This document shows, in pieces, positions 37,403 through 46,988 of a stretch of DNA of 49,582 nt. How positions within the stretch are numbered: the stretch's first letter is position 1; every line of letters begins with the position of its first letter. Under the pieces are notes generated by a model. The model saw only the letters and a program-made list of their open reading frames with translations. It searched no databases and was not told where the DNA came from. The position numbers were made by a program, and so were the translations under genes. The stretch comes from Hondaea fermentalgiana. Lineage: Eukaryota > Sar > Bigyra > Thraustochytrida > Thraustochytriidae. Location: positions 55,269 through 104,850 of the forward strand of contig NPFB01000076.1 of the NCBI GenBank assembly GCA_014084085.1, written 5' to 3'.

Positions 37403-38341
37403 TTACGCCCAGATGCCAATGATTGCAAGCGCTGCCATTCCAAAAGCAAGACCGAAGAAGGCCAGAAAAGGGTACAGCATGGGGGCGCGATGCAATCCGT
37501 TGCTCGCCACGAGCCACGGCATAAGCAAGTTGACGAGCCCAAGGTAGAGAAGAATGCCGCCGCAGAACCCGTTGAGTACGCCAATCAGCAAAGAGACGGA
37601 GCGATTGTCGCCATCGAAGGATTTGTGTGTGCCGATGCCGATGGCTACGCCAATTGGTGTCGTCAGCATGAAAGCAAAGCCCATGAATACCATTTTCAGC
37701 TTTGACTCGATACCGGAGTCCTTGATAACTTCCGCGAGGGCAAAGCCCTCAAAGAGCTGGTGGAAGCAAATCGCAATCACCAAGGGAATCCAGCTCTGGG
37801 GGTCTTGCAGGCCCAGATCGAAGCCAATCAAGATACTATGAATGAGCAGGTTGAACTCCAGGATTACGGCGTTATACACCGAGTGTTTGAAGCTGTGAGA
37901 GTGCACCTCCTCGATCGAGTTTTCGCACGAGCTAGGCTCCGACTCGGCCGGGCCATGGCTGTGCGCGGTCTTGCCCAGGTCCTTGAGTTCGCTAACATGT
38001 GCCGTGCCACCGAGACCGCGTCGGCGAACGAGGATGTCTCCGACGGCGCTGACGTAGATACCGGACAGAGCGAAAACGAACGGCCATGCCTCGTACGAGT
38101 CCCAGCCAGCGTCTTCAAAGTACTCGCCTGCCTCGTTGATGAGATGGATCGTCGCCGTGGTCACCACGACGCCGCATCCAATGCCCTTGAGCAGCAAGAC
38201 GAGGCCGACGATCACGCCTGCACTGCATCCGAGCCGGCCTGCCTGGCCGAGCGCGAAGGACAAGAGAAGGCCCACCCCTGAGGCCACGATGATCGCGAAG
38301 AGGCCTCCGACCTGCTCGTTGACGTTATAGTCCTCGTCCAT
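37403..38341 (-). CDS. ZIP-family divalent metal transporter (second of the tandem pair)
   Basis: A 312-residue paralogue of the neighbouring ZIP. The two share most of TM1-TM8, including [35 protein letters not shown] (TM4) and [11 protein letters not shown] (TM5). It lacks the N-terminal extension and has different His clusters in the TM3-TM4 loop (AHSHG and VHSHSFKH). The similarity plus head-to-tail arrangement shows a tandem duplication that has diverged. It would transport Zn, Fe or related metals; which copy does what is unknown. The ATG at 38339-38341 is followed by [13 protein letters not shown], aligned with the homologous N-terminal region of the other copy. Confidence 0.93.
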   Translation of the reverse strand: MDEDYNVNEQVGGLFAIIVASGVGLLLSFALGQAGRLGCSAGVIVGLVLLLKGIGCGVVVTTATIHLINEAGEYFEDAGWDSYEAWPFVFALSGIYVSAVGDILVRRRGLGGTAHVSELKDLGKTAHSHGPAESEPSSCENSIEEVHSHSFKHSVYNAVILEFNLLIHSILIGFDLGLQDPQSWIPLVIAICFHQLFEGFALAEVIKDSGIESKLKMVFMGFAFMLTTPIGVAIGIGTHKSFDGDNRSVSLLIGVLNGFCGGILLYLGLVNLLMPWLVASNGLHRAPMLYPFLAFFGLAFGMAALAIIGIWA

Positions 38342-38969
38342 GGTATCGCTGCTGGTGTGGCTGGCCTTTCGTCTCTGAGTTCACGCACGTGAGGGCGCAA
38401 CTCCGTCTCTTGCGCGCGGTCTACGATGTTGCGGATTTGCCTGTGCCCGCCACAGCCTTCGCATGCCCGCTCGTGCGAGGTACCAGGCTGGTGCTGCGTA
38501 GCAACTGCAGAGGAAGCGAAGGTGTGGTGCATGCGTCAGCGTGTGTGGTGCATGCGCGGCGCCGGCAGCGGTTCAGCCGCGCGCCCCTGATTCAGTGGGA
38601 CTCTTCGTTGTGTGCGCAGAGTTCGGTCCAGCCGAGGAATCTCTGGGTGCGTGCGTGCGAGCGAGCGAGCGATGCGCAGGCGACTGCATGTGGGATGCTG
38701 CAGCTGCAGCTGGTTGACGTTGCAGTTGCCATGGTTGATGGCGGGCGAGGGAGCGAGGCGTCTGCAGCGTGTACCTGCCACCCGGATCGAAACGGTGGCC
38801 AGCGGCGACGATAAGTTAAACGTAAAGGGCGGGCGTGCAGCAGAATGCAGCAGAATGCAGACGAATTCGTGCAGCGAGGGTGGCGGGGTCGCGTGTGTGC
38901 GATAGGTAGCTAGCTCGTGGGTGGTCGAGGCGAGGCCCCGGCAACGTCGAGAGAAGCGCTACACCACGG
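38342..38969. promoter_or_regulatory. Upstream region of the second ZIP gene
   Basis: About 630 bp of GC-rich sequence with scattered GAGC repeats (38644-38658). It must include this ZIP gene's promoter. No coding signal is convincing. Confidence 0.4.
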
Positions 38970-39233
38970 CTGCAAGAGATGGGTGGCGGTCGAGAGCAGC
39001 TGACGCCATCTCGGCCTGGCGAAGGTGGATGGGGCGCTGCAGGCGAGGATGAGACTTCGTTGCCTCGTTCGCGGCAACGGTGGCGGAAGCGGAAGGCATC
39101 CCGCCCTTTTGTTAGGAGGGAGGCGCATCGGCATGTGCTACACACGAACGCAGGACAAGAGGCTTCTACTGTTACAGTTAGTATCATTTTCGGCTATGCC
39201 TCGAGATTGGTGGACAGAAGCAGCGTCGAAGAT

Positions 39234-39264
<31 letters not shown>

Positions 39265-40395
39265 TGCAGCAAAGTTGTTCTCATTGATCATCGTTTTCGC
39301 CATGGTCGGCAACTTTTTACGAGAAAGTCTTCCCGGCTCGCCACCACCAATCAGTCCTTCGGAGTCTTCAGTCCTTCAGAGTCTTGCCAGGAAGCGTTCA
39401 GGCGGCAAATTGTTGGATGTGGCATGTGGCTGTGCGGTCGAGAGCGTATGGGGATGAACGGCAGCGGCAGCGGTCGGTGCGACTGCCGCCATCTCCGCCA
39501 CGAGTGTAACGCTGCAAGATGAGACTTTTCCGCCTCGTTCGCGGAAGCGGAAGCGGAAGCGGAAGCGGAAGGGATGGGGGGCGTCAGCATCCGGCATGTG
39601 CTGCCCACATCACGAACGAAAGTAAGGCGAGCCTCTCGGTATTATCTTCGGCTATACCTCTTGTTGCACGAGATTAATGGACAAGAGGAGCAGCTATGAC
39701 CTCGACTGCAGCAGCGACTGCGCCCAGCAAAGTCGTTGTCGTTGAACATCATTCTTGCTATGGTCAGCAACTTTAAACATGAAAGTCTTCCTGGCTCGCC
39801 ACCACCAATCATTCCTTCGAGGTCCTGCAATGGAGCTGTCAGGAAGCGTTCAGGCGGCAAATGCTTTGCTGTTGGATATGACATGTGGCTGTGCGGTTGA
39901 GAGCGTATGGGGATGAACGAGAGCGGCAGCGGTCGGTGCGGCTGCGCCATCTCCGCCGCAAATGTAGCGCTGCAGGTTGAGACTTCTCCGCCTCGTTCGC
40001 GGCCGCGAAAGCGGAAGGGATGGGGAGCGTCAGCACGTGCTGCCCACATCACGAACGAATGCAAAGCGGGTCTCTTCGTAACACCTTCGGCTATGCCTCT
40101 TGTTTCACGAGGTTGATGGACAGGAGGTCTCATTGCAACCCGACTGCGGCGCGACCAGCAAAGTTATTGTTGTTGAAGATCAATTTCACTCTACTCGGCA
40201 ACTTACAAGAGAATCTTGTCGGCTCACCACCACCACCACCACCACCAGCCAGTCCTTCGGAGTCTTGCATGGAATCGCCAAGGAGCTTTCGGGCGGCAAT
40301 TGTTCTGCTGTGGCTTGCTGTGCACCCGCTGACGCAGTGCATGATGGCATTATGAACAATGACAGTGTTGCTGCCGCTGCCGCAGTATAGGGCTG
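38970..40395. repeat. Three degenerate tandem copies of a ~460-bp unit
   Basis: Marker words repeat in order. GAGACTT...GCCTCGTTCGCGG occurs at 39051, 39521 and 39979. CGGCTATGCCTC (or TACCTC) occurs at 39191, 39649 and 40088. GAGAGCGTATGGGGATGAACG occurs near 39440 and 39899. Period is 439-470 bp with many substitutions and indels. Short frames on both strands recur between copies but are not conserved as proteins. Origin (duplicated non-coding element, transposon piece, decayed gene) is unknown. Confidence 0.75.
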
Positions 40396-40880
40396 CGTTG
40401 ACAAAGTCTCTTGTTCCCCTTTTCGGACACAAAACGCACGTCTTCCCGCATTCTTTCGGGGTCGCGCGAACCGTGCCCTGCCTGACGTCTTCCCAACAAC
40501 TCTATCAACCTTCTCTTGCGGCACTGCAGCTCCCAGTCAGGCGTCGCGTCGATCCCGCGACTCTCTCTCGAGTCCCTTCCTTGCGAGCACGGCCAGCCAA
40601 TCTTGGACCTGATGCGCATCCATCATTGTCCCCTTTGCCCCAAGGCATCTCGACCACTCACCACAAGGCCAAGTCTCCCGCATCGCCGTCGAAGCCGCCG
40701 CCGTCGACGACGTCGACGCCGTGCACCTGCTGTTCCTCCTCGACACAACTTGAGCTTGTGCCACATCCCAGACTCCAGCTCGAGCTCGAGCTCGAGCACG
40801 GCGCGCAAGAGCGTGTCGGCCACTAAAGACCATTCCGCTCGTGGCGGGGCCAGCTCCGCCCCCTCGAGGAGACGAAGAGA

Positions 40881-40908
40881 ACGCGGTCCGGGCAGGCTCG
40901 GACCGCGT
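40881..40908. other. Perfect 10-bp inverted repeat, 8-nt loop
   Basis: ACGCGGTCCG (40881-40890) is followed by an 8-nt loop and CGGACCGCGT (40899-40908). A GC-rich stem of this size would be stable in RNA. Its role is unknown. Confidence 0.6.
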
Positions 40909-40996
40909 GAGTCCGCTACGCGAGGGGCGGTCGGACGCGGGCGCGATTTGCACCTGGCCTGCCTGCCGTTGGCGGGTCTGCGAAGGCGAAGTCTCC

Positions 40997-41024
40997 GAGG
41001 TCGAGGTCGAGGTCGAGGTCGAGG
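40997..41024 (+). repeat. (GAGGTC)n hexamer tract
   Basis: About four and a half copies of GAGGTC. Confidence 0.85.
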
Positions 41025-41225
41025 GCTCGCGCTCTTCTCGCCCGGGTTGGAGTCGTAGATGGCGGAGGAAGAGATGAAGCCGATGGCGAATTTTGACCAG
41101 TTGAGTTTGGTCGATCAATCCTCGCTGGCGGTCGCTGTTCGTCGAAAAGTAACGGGAGGGCGCTGTTGTTCTTGCACTTGCGCTTGCGCGTGCGCATGCA
41201 CGTCGACAAGATGTGTCGTTGCGTT

Positions 41226-41243
41226 CGCTCGCTCGCTCGCTCG
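41226..41243 (+). repeat. (CGCT)n tetranucleotide tract
   Basis: Four-plus copies of CGCT about 300 bp upstream of the gene at 41538. Confidence 0.85.
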
Positions 41244-41537
41244 CTTGCTTGCAGTTGCAGTTGCAGTTGCTCGCACGTGTCTCGTAGCACGTGTAGAGTA
41301 TACTAAGTATAGTATCTTGGGAGTGTCCGTCCTACCTATTCAAGAGGCCAAAATCCCTGGCGAGGCAGACCTCGAACAAACGAACTCCGACGCGGCGCGG
41401 GCGCGGAGGTCTTGGCAGGCCAACGGAGCGTTGAGAGGGAAAGGAAAGCAAATCGAAGCAAAGCGAAGCGAAGCGGAAGCAGCAACGGCCGCGAGGAGCG
41501 CGTGGAAGAGCCGTGTCTGCGAGGAAAGAAGGCGAAG

Positions 41538-42629
41538 ATGCCGCTCGAGGCCGCACCCTTCGTGCGCGCGACGCTGCCGCTGGTGACGGTCTCTGAGGTG
41601 GTGGGCGTGCTGGCGGCGGCAGGAGGCGCCAAAGCGGCGGCCAAGACGCCTGAGGAAGCATCGGCGCAGTTCAAGGCCGCGGCGAAGAAGCGAGGCACGC
41701 AGGCGGCCACGCGACTCGCCAAGACCGCGCTCGTGTACGCCGCAGTGGAGGCCGCCACGCGCCGCGACAAAAGCAAGGCGTGGCTCTTTGCGTGCGCCGC
41801 CGCTGCGCAGGGCGCCCTGGGGGCATTCACGTGGAATGTCGCCGTATACATTGCGGTGCGGACCTTGGCGAGCAAGGCTCTCGCCACGAGCAAAGCGCCG
41901 CCGCACCTTCATCCCGCGGCCATCTTTGTGAGCCACGTGCTGCACAACGGCATGCTCATTTCACAAGCTGAGGCCGTAGACCCCGGATATCTCCGGCTCT
42001 GGCTGCGCGTGCTCCGAGGCTACAAAAACGCTGATGAATGGTACGCCGAATTTCACTCGGACGCCGCCAAGCGTAACGAGCGCTACGAAGCCCACCAGGT
42101 CGGCGACGATCGCTTCAAGGCCATCCCCACCAAGATCGTTGAAGCGATCCGTGCTCAGCTTCCCTTTGTGAGCGCACTGTACTTGGTGCCGCGCCTTCTG
42201 GCATGGAGAACTACCGCAGAGTCCTTGCGTGCGGGTGGGTCTACTTGGGCTCTCGCCGAGGCCAAGGAGGTCGCAAAGCGAATTGCCCGCTCCTCGCTCG
42301 TCCTCGCCTGCCTTCCCCTAACGCTTTCAGAGTTTCCCTGCGTGTACGACAAGTTGATGCGCTCCAAGGATGATCCTAAACCCGTACGCCGCAACGCGGC
42401 ACTGCACGCAGTCTCCTCAGCTGTTGCCTCGACTGGCATCTTTTTGGCCGAGCCTCAGCCGCGTCTCAGTGTCATGGTGGCGTACACATGGTGGCGAATC
42501 ATCGAGGCTGGAGTGCGCAAGTGGGAGATGCAGTGGGCCTCTTCCAAGGAGGAGGTGGCTACGCGAACTAGTGCTCTTGCCTCTGCACTTACAGGTCTTT
42601 CCGTGGCAGTTACTTTGGCGGAGTACTAA
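41538..42629 (+). CDS. Unrecognised Ala-rich protein with hydrophobic helices
   Basis: The frame extends to TTG at 41412, but the ATG at 41538 begins MPLEAAPFVRATLPLVTV and is the likely start (363 residues). Hydrophobic segments at about residues 8-30, 80-110, 215-235 and 255-270 may be membrane helices. Small residues (Ala, Gly, Ser) dominate. I do not recognise a family; a weak resemblance to TMEM135-like membrane proteins is only a guess. The gene converges with AP-3 delta. It is supported by frame length and coding-like codon use. Confidence 0.6.
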   Translation: MPLEAAPFVRATLPLVTVSEVVGVLAAAGGAKAAAKTPEEASAQFKAAAKKRGTQAATRLAKTALVYAAVEAATRRDKSKAWLFACAAAAQGALGAFTWNVAVYIAVRTLASKALATSKAPPHLHPAAIFVSHVLHNGMLISQAEAVDPGYLRLWLRVLRGYKNADEWYAEFHSDAAKRNERYEAHQVGDDRFKAIPTKIVEAIRAQLPFVSALYLVPRLLAWRTTAESLRAGGSTWALAEAKEVAKRIARSSLVLACLPLTLSEFPCVYDKLMRSKDDPKPVRRNAALHAVSSAVASTGIFLAEPQPRLSVMVAYTWWRIIEAGVRKWEMQWASSKEEVATRTSALASALTGLSVAVTLAEY

Positions 42630-42992
42630 AATACTATTCTCCCCTGGGCCATCCTCGTTTTTCGCTTCCGGCGGTATGTAGCGTCCAGCTTCGGGAGACT
42701 TCGCACAGTAATTTATTTTGTCTCTTTCATAATCTCAATGTTTTTCCAGAGATCGTCGTTTCATTCCATTCCAATTCATCGTCAATAAGAGGTCAAGATT
42801 TGGCGGGACCTTGCTAGGCGTCCAGCTACACTCTTTTCAGGTGGCGCCACAGGTGTGTCGAGGAGCACATATTTCGAGTAAATGACAAAGTGTCGGAAAT
42901 GATCGAATTCATCTTTGGCTCAATTCGAGACCTAGAAACTTGTATTCAAATCGATCTATCACAGTAAGAATTGGCAATGGATGCTACGCTAA
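42630..42992. other. Convergent 3' spacer
   Basis: 363 bp between two converging stop codons. The sequence is lower in GC and consistent with 3' UTRs. No gene is seen. Confidence 0.5.
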
Positions 42993-45900
42993 TTATTCGA
43001 GCAAGAGCAAGGGCTCCGCGTTGTCGACCTTGCCTTCGTTGTGTTGATGCTTGGAGGAAGAGGAAGAAGACTTTTTGTGCTTTTTCTTCTTATCCTTTTT
43101 GTCCTTTTTGTGTTTCTTCACAGACGCTTCACCTGCTGCGTCTGCCGCGACTGCTGCGCCCGCTTCGCCCAGAGAAGCGGTACGCGATTTCGACGATTTC
43201 GACGATTTCGACTTCTTTTTCTTGCTACTGCTGGCAGAGGCGGTCTTACTAGACTTGCGAGCAGACGACTTCGCCCTGGCGGCCTCCTCTGCTTCAGCCG
43301 CTGCCGCTTCTTCTGGACTCATGAGGCGAATGTCTGCAAGAGTCAAGTCGTCGTCGTTGAGAGCTCCTTTGCGCTTTCCATGTTTGCGGTAGTATGCGTC
43401 AGCATCGTCGTCATCGTCGCTGGCCAAAGCCCCCTCTGGCATGGCGTCTTCAACCACAATGCTTGCCTGTGCGCTCCCCTCACGCATGCTTTGTGAGAGC
43501 AGATCTCGAAGCGTGGTGGACGAGGACCCATCGAGAAGCTCTCCCTCCTCGCCCAGGGACCCTGGTGCAAGATGCTCCATGGGCACTTCCGGTAAGTCGT
43601 TCTCTGGTGACGAAACAGCCTGGCCATTCGATGGAAGATAGAAAGGGTCGTTTGCTCGCGACTCAGAAGCGGCTGAAGTCGCCCCCGTCGTGCGATCACG
43701 TTTGGACGACTTTTTGTGCTTGCTGCTCTTTGATTTTTTGCTATTCCTACTGCCGCTGCGGCGCTGGGCGTCGAGGAGCATCAGATCACCCTCGTCCGAG
43801 CTCGCGTCCGAGTCTTCGACCGACATGCCGTACGGAGACGGTCCTGAAGGAATGGAGATGATTGACTTCGGATCGCGGAACGAGACACGGAGGGCGCCGC
43901 CGCCGGCAGAAAGTTGCTCGTCAAGAGCACGATCCATGGCGGACTCCTCGAAGCCCGAAGCGGTAAAGTGAAAGGGTTTGTTCAAGTCAAGACCTGCGGG
44001 TCGACGCACCTTTTCCTGCGCACGAGTGCTCACAGGGACGAGCTCGTCAGCAAAAAGCTTTTGCAAAAGGGCTGCCTTGGAAGTCTCTTTGCTAGATGAA
44101 CCCGCACCTCCTTCTCCAGCGTCCTCGGTGGAAGCGTGTGGAACGTCGCTCGGCCCGAGATCGGCGTCGAGCAAGAGATCGTCGGCCTCTTCCGTGACCT
44201 TGCGGCTCGTTGCGTCTGCGCTTGTCGGCGCGACATACAAGTTAAGCCGCGAGAGAAGCGCGAGCGCATTGACCGCGCGATCCTGGACCGTAATATGCTC
44301 CGAGCGCGCAAAGGGCTCGAGCATGGTGCCCACGCGCGCAGCAAAGTTCTTGGTGCGATCTTGACCTGCAGATCCAAAGGGCAGCTCGGCGTCTACAGAT
44401 GCAGACACGAGTTTAAGGGCATTGTGCACAAATGCAGCCTGGACGAAGGGCGCCATCGAGAGCGAGGCATCGGAAAGCATTGCTGAGGCCATTTCTAAAA
44501 ATACCTCGGTGGGAAGTCTTGCCTCGTTTGATGCTACTTCGCCGGTACCCTCCTCGCCTTGATCCTCAGCAACGGACGACTGCGCCGAGGCGGGCGTGGG
44601 CTCGATCAGTGTGGCATACTCGCAGGCGATCCAGGACGCAGCAAAAAGAGTGTGTGCGACGCCATCATCTTCGGTCTCAAGTGGTGCTTGCATGTTGCGC
44701 AGGGCCAATCTTCTGTCGAGCAAGAGGCCGCGCATGGCGCGCGCCGCAAAGGGACGAACGTCGGGAACACGAACTGCGACGTCAATGAGTTGTTCACGCA
44801 GAAGCTTGCCACGCGGTGCGCCATGAATGTGAGCGAGCTGCACGAGCACCGAGACATACCAGGCAAAGTTGCTGAGAAAGGCATACTTTTCCCGCGAACA
44901 AACGTAGACGATCTTGTCAATGAGCTCGTCGCGGTATGCGCCTTCGGCAGTCTCAACGTGGAGAAGCAGTTTTTGCACAATATCGATAAGGTTGCGCTTG
45001 GTGACCATGCCGGTGAGAAGCTCGAGAGCACGCATACGGACCGTGACGTCATCATCCATGAGACACTGTAGTACCATTTCCTTGTGCTCGGCCACAACGC
45101 GAGGGTGGGAGCGCATGAGGTTGACAAGACCAACGAGACCGAGATACTTTAGGTTCTGATCGGGATCCTTGACAAAGTCGCGAAGCTTGGCCGCGCAGAG
45201 CGAGACAATGGCAGGAACAACCTTGGGCTGGGAGCCGTCCGGTCGCGCCGTGTACGGAAGGGCCTGCGTGATGGCGTGGATGCACTCGTACAGGAGCGAC
45301 TTTGCCTGTGTCGATTCAACAATTTTGGCGAGCGGTTCGAGTAGTTTCCGCGCGAGACGTGGCTCCTCGGGAAGGAGCGAAGACATGAGTTTGACAATCT
45401 TGATAAGCATCCAATTGTTGGACGAGGTGGTCAGCAGCTGGAAGAGCTGGGGCGCGAGTGCCAGAAAGTTGCGAGGATTCTTGCGGCTGAGCTCGCAAAT
45501 CACGTTCACGGTGCACGAGACCACGGACATGTCGCTGTCATCGAGGCGGAGGCGAAGTCGGTCAAACGTCTGCGGGAGGCCTTGAGGATAGCGTACGTAG
45601 AGCTTGTAGAGAGTAAGCACGGCCTTTTTACGGATAAAAGGCCTGGTGCTGTTGAGCATTGACGCAACGTCCTCGATGAGGTCACGCGCGAGCTCACGCG
45701 TGGCAATGTTGCTCAAGCAATTGAGAACGGCGCCTGCCTCGTACATGTTTTGAGACTGGAGATCTTTTTTGATGAGGTTGGTTGTCAAGAGCACCACTTC
45801 GGTGTTGGTGTCGAAGATCTGCGCCGCTGCTAACATGGACGCACGTCGGTGCTGGAAGCGCGGGGCGCTCATGACTTCAATAATGTGAAAGGAGGCAAAA

Positions 45901-46082
45901 TCGACGTCCACGCCGAGCATCTGCAGGTAGGTAATCTTTTGGACCGCGAGGTATTTGAGATGTTTGTCTGTGCTTCGTAACTCCTTTTTGATCTCGACCA
46001 TGGCCTTGCTGATGTAGGACGACTGATCCCGCTTGTGGTTGCGGATGCCCTTGATCAGGTCTTGCAGGCTCTTTTCGAACAT
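42993..46082 (-). CDS. AP3D1: AP-3 complex subunit delta (large adaptin)
   Basis: A 1029-residue protein with the ATG at 46080-46082. The N-terminal adaptin trunk (residues about 15-590) is of delta/AP-3 type: MFEKSLQDLIKGIRNHKRD, YLQMLGVDVDFASFHIIEVM and the helical-repeat solenoid that follows. Beyond it are a Ser/Asp/Glu-rich hinge and a Lys-rich tail (KKHKKDKKDKKKKHKK) ending in PLLLLE, as in other AP3D proteins. AP-3 sorts cargo from the trans-Golgi or endosomes to lysosome-related compartments; delta is one of its two large subunits. No other AP-3 gene is here. A separate delta ear is not evident at the C-terminus. Confidence 0.93.
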   Translation of the reverse strand: MFEKSLQDLIKGIRNHKRDQSSYISKAMVEIKKELRSTDKHLKYLAVQKITYLQMLGVDVDFASFHIIEVMSAPRFQHRRASMLAAAQIFDTNTEVVLLTTNLIKKDLQSQNMYEAGAVLNCLSNIATRELARDLIEDVASMLNSTRPFIRKKAVLTLYKLYVRYPQGLPQTFDRLRLRLDDSDMSVVSCTVNVICELSRKNPRNFLALAPQLFQLLTTSSNNWMLIKIVKLMSSLLPEEPRLARKLLEPLAKIVESTQAKSLLYECIHAITQALPYTARPDGSQPKVVPAIVSLCAAKLRDFVKDPDQNLKYLGLVGLVNLMRSHPRVVAEHKEMVLQCLMDDDVTVRMRALELLTGMVTKRNLIDIVQKLLLHVETAEGAYRDELIDKIVYVCSREKYAFLSNFAWYVSVLVQLAHIHGAPRGKLLREQLIDVAVRVPDVRPFAARAMRGLLLDRRLALRNMQAPLETEDDGVAHTLFAASWIACEYATLIEPTPASAQSSVAEDQGEEGTGEVASNEARLPTEVFLEMASAMLSDASLSMAPFVQAAFVHNALKLVSASVDAELPFGSAGQDRTKNFAARVGTMLEPFARSEHITVQDRAVNALALLSRLNLYVAPTSADATSRKVTEEADDLLLDADLGPSDVPHASTEDAGEGGAGSSSKETSKAALLQKLFADELVPVSTRAQEKVRRPAGLDLNKPFHFTASGFEESAMDRALDEQLSAGGGALRVSFRDPKSIISIPSGPSPYGMSVEDSDASSDEGDLMLLDAQRRSGSRNSKKSKSSKHKKSSKRDRTTGATSAASESRANDPFYLPSNGQAVSSPENDLPEVPMEHLAPGSLGEEGELLDGSSSTTLRDLLSQSMREGSAQASIVVEDAMPEGALASDDDDDADAYYRKHGKRKGALNDDDLTLADIRLMSPEEAAAAEAEEAARAKSSARKSSKTASASSSKKKKSKSSKSSKSRTASLGEAGAAVAADAAGEASVKKHKKDKKDKKKKHKKSSSSSSKHQHNEGKVDNAEPLLLLE

Positions 46083-46988
46083 GGTGGCGACGCCTTTATC
46101 TATCCTATCGAGGCCTCGCGACCGCGCCCTTGGCGCCCTTGGCGCCCTTTTTCCAGAGCCTCCGCGTCACGCCGCCGCGTTGCTTCGCGCAGCGCCCTCG
46201 TGTACCCGAAGAAGAGGCTGTTGTCGTGATGGTCGTGGTCGTCGTCGTCCCGTTGCTGTTGCCGCGCTGTATCTACCTGCACAGGCAAGAGAATCCACGC
46301 GGACAGACGGAGGGCGACTTGGTCTTCGCCTGGCGGTACGCCGCGCCGCGTGGATGTGCCCTGCGCGGTTCGCGCCGGAGGGCCGCGCCGGAGAGGCCGC
46401 GCTCGCTCCGCGTCGCGTCGCGCAACGGGATCGGGATTGGCCGCGCTGCTGGGCGGAAGACGCATTCGGGGGCCTAGAGGTCACTCGAAACCTCGTCAAA
46501 GAGTCTTATGCTTTTACGTATACAGCCTGTGGCAATCGCAGGAGTGTTCGCAAACGTTTCGCTGCTGTGGCATGTGAAGAAGTCTTTCTACCAAGCCTGT
46601 ACGCAACGGTTCGTCAAGAAAGAATCAAGGAAGAGGAGAGGAAATGAAAAGAAAACATAACATTAGGGTACCCGAAGAACTTGTACGCCAGACAGGTTTG
46701 GCACGCACGTATACGGCAAGGTCTCGACACTTCCACCACCCATGCAAAGGAAATAACGAGATCGTTGATCGACGACGTGGACGATTGCCGTAGTATGCTC
46801 CGCCATCTACAAGACGAGACACGAGAGCGTTGCAGTAATACGGTCTCGAGAAGAGAGGAGATGCTTGTAGCCGCAGGGAAGAAACGATCCGAGAGTGGGT
46901 GTGTGGGTGTGGTGGGTGTGAGAGAGTCTGAGATCGTGCGTGCGCGCCAGGCACTGGCGATGGAAAGGTTGGAAGAAAGAAAAGGAAT
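46083..46988. promoter_or_regulatory. Upstream region of AP3D1 and 3' flank of the kinase gene
   Basis: About 900 bp. It contains the AP-3 delta promoter near 46083 and presumably the kinase 3' UTR near 46988. The 46100-46470 part is GC-rich with frames that are low-complexity Arg/Pro/Ala. No gene is supported. Confidence 0.45.

Larger units (their letters stand above)
40396..41537. other. Gene-poor spacer upstream of the membrane protein gene
   Basis: Contains a perfect hairpin (40881-40908), a (GAGGTC)n tract (40997-41024), a CGCT microsatellite (41226-41243) and one CACTTGCG box (41175-41182). Several overlapping frames exist, including an ATG frame at 41059 that overlaps the next start. 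None shows a domain. Confidence 0.45.

Noticed and set aside
41059..41586. ATG frame of 175 codons before the gene at 41538
   Set aside because: Low-complexity Cys/Ala/Arg peptide that overlaps the next start in another frame; at most an upstream ORF.
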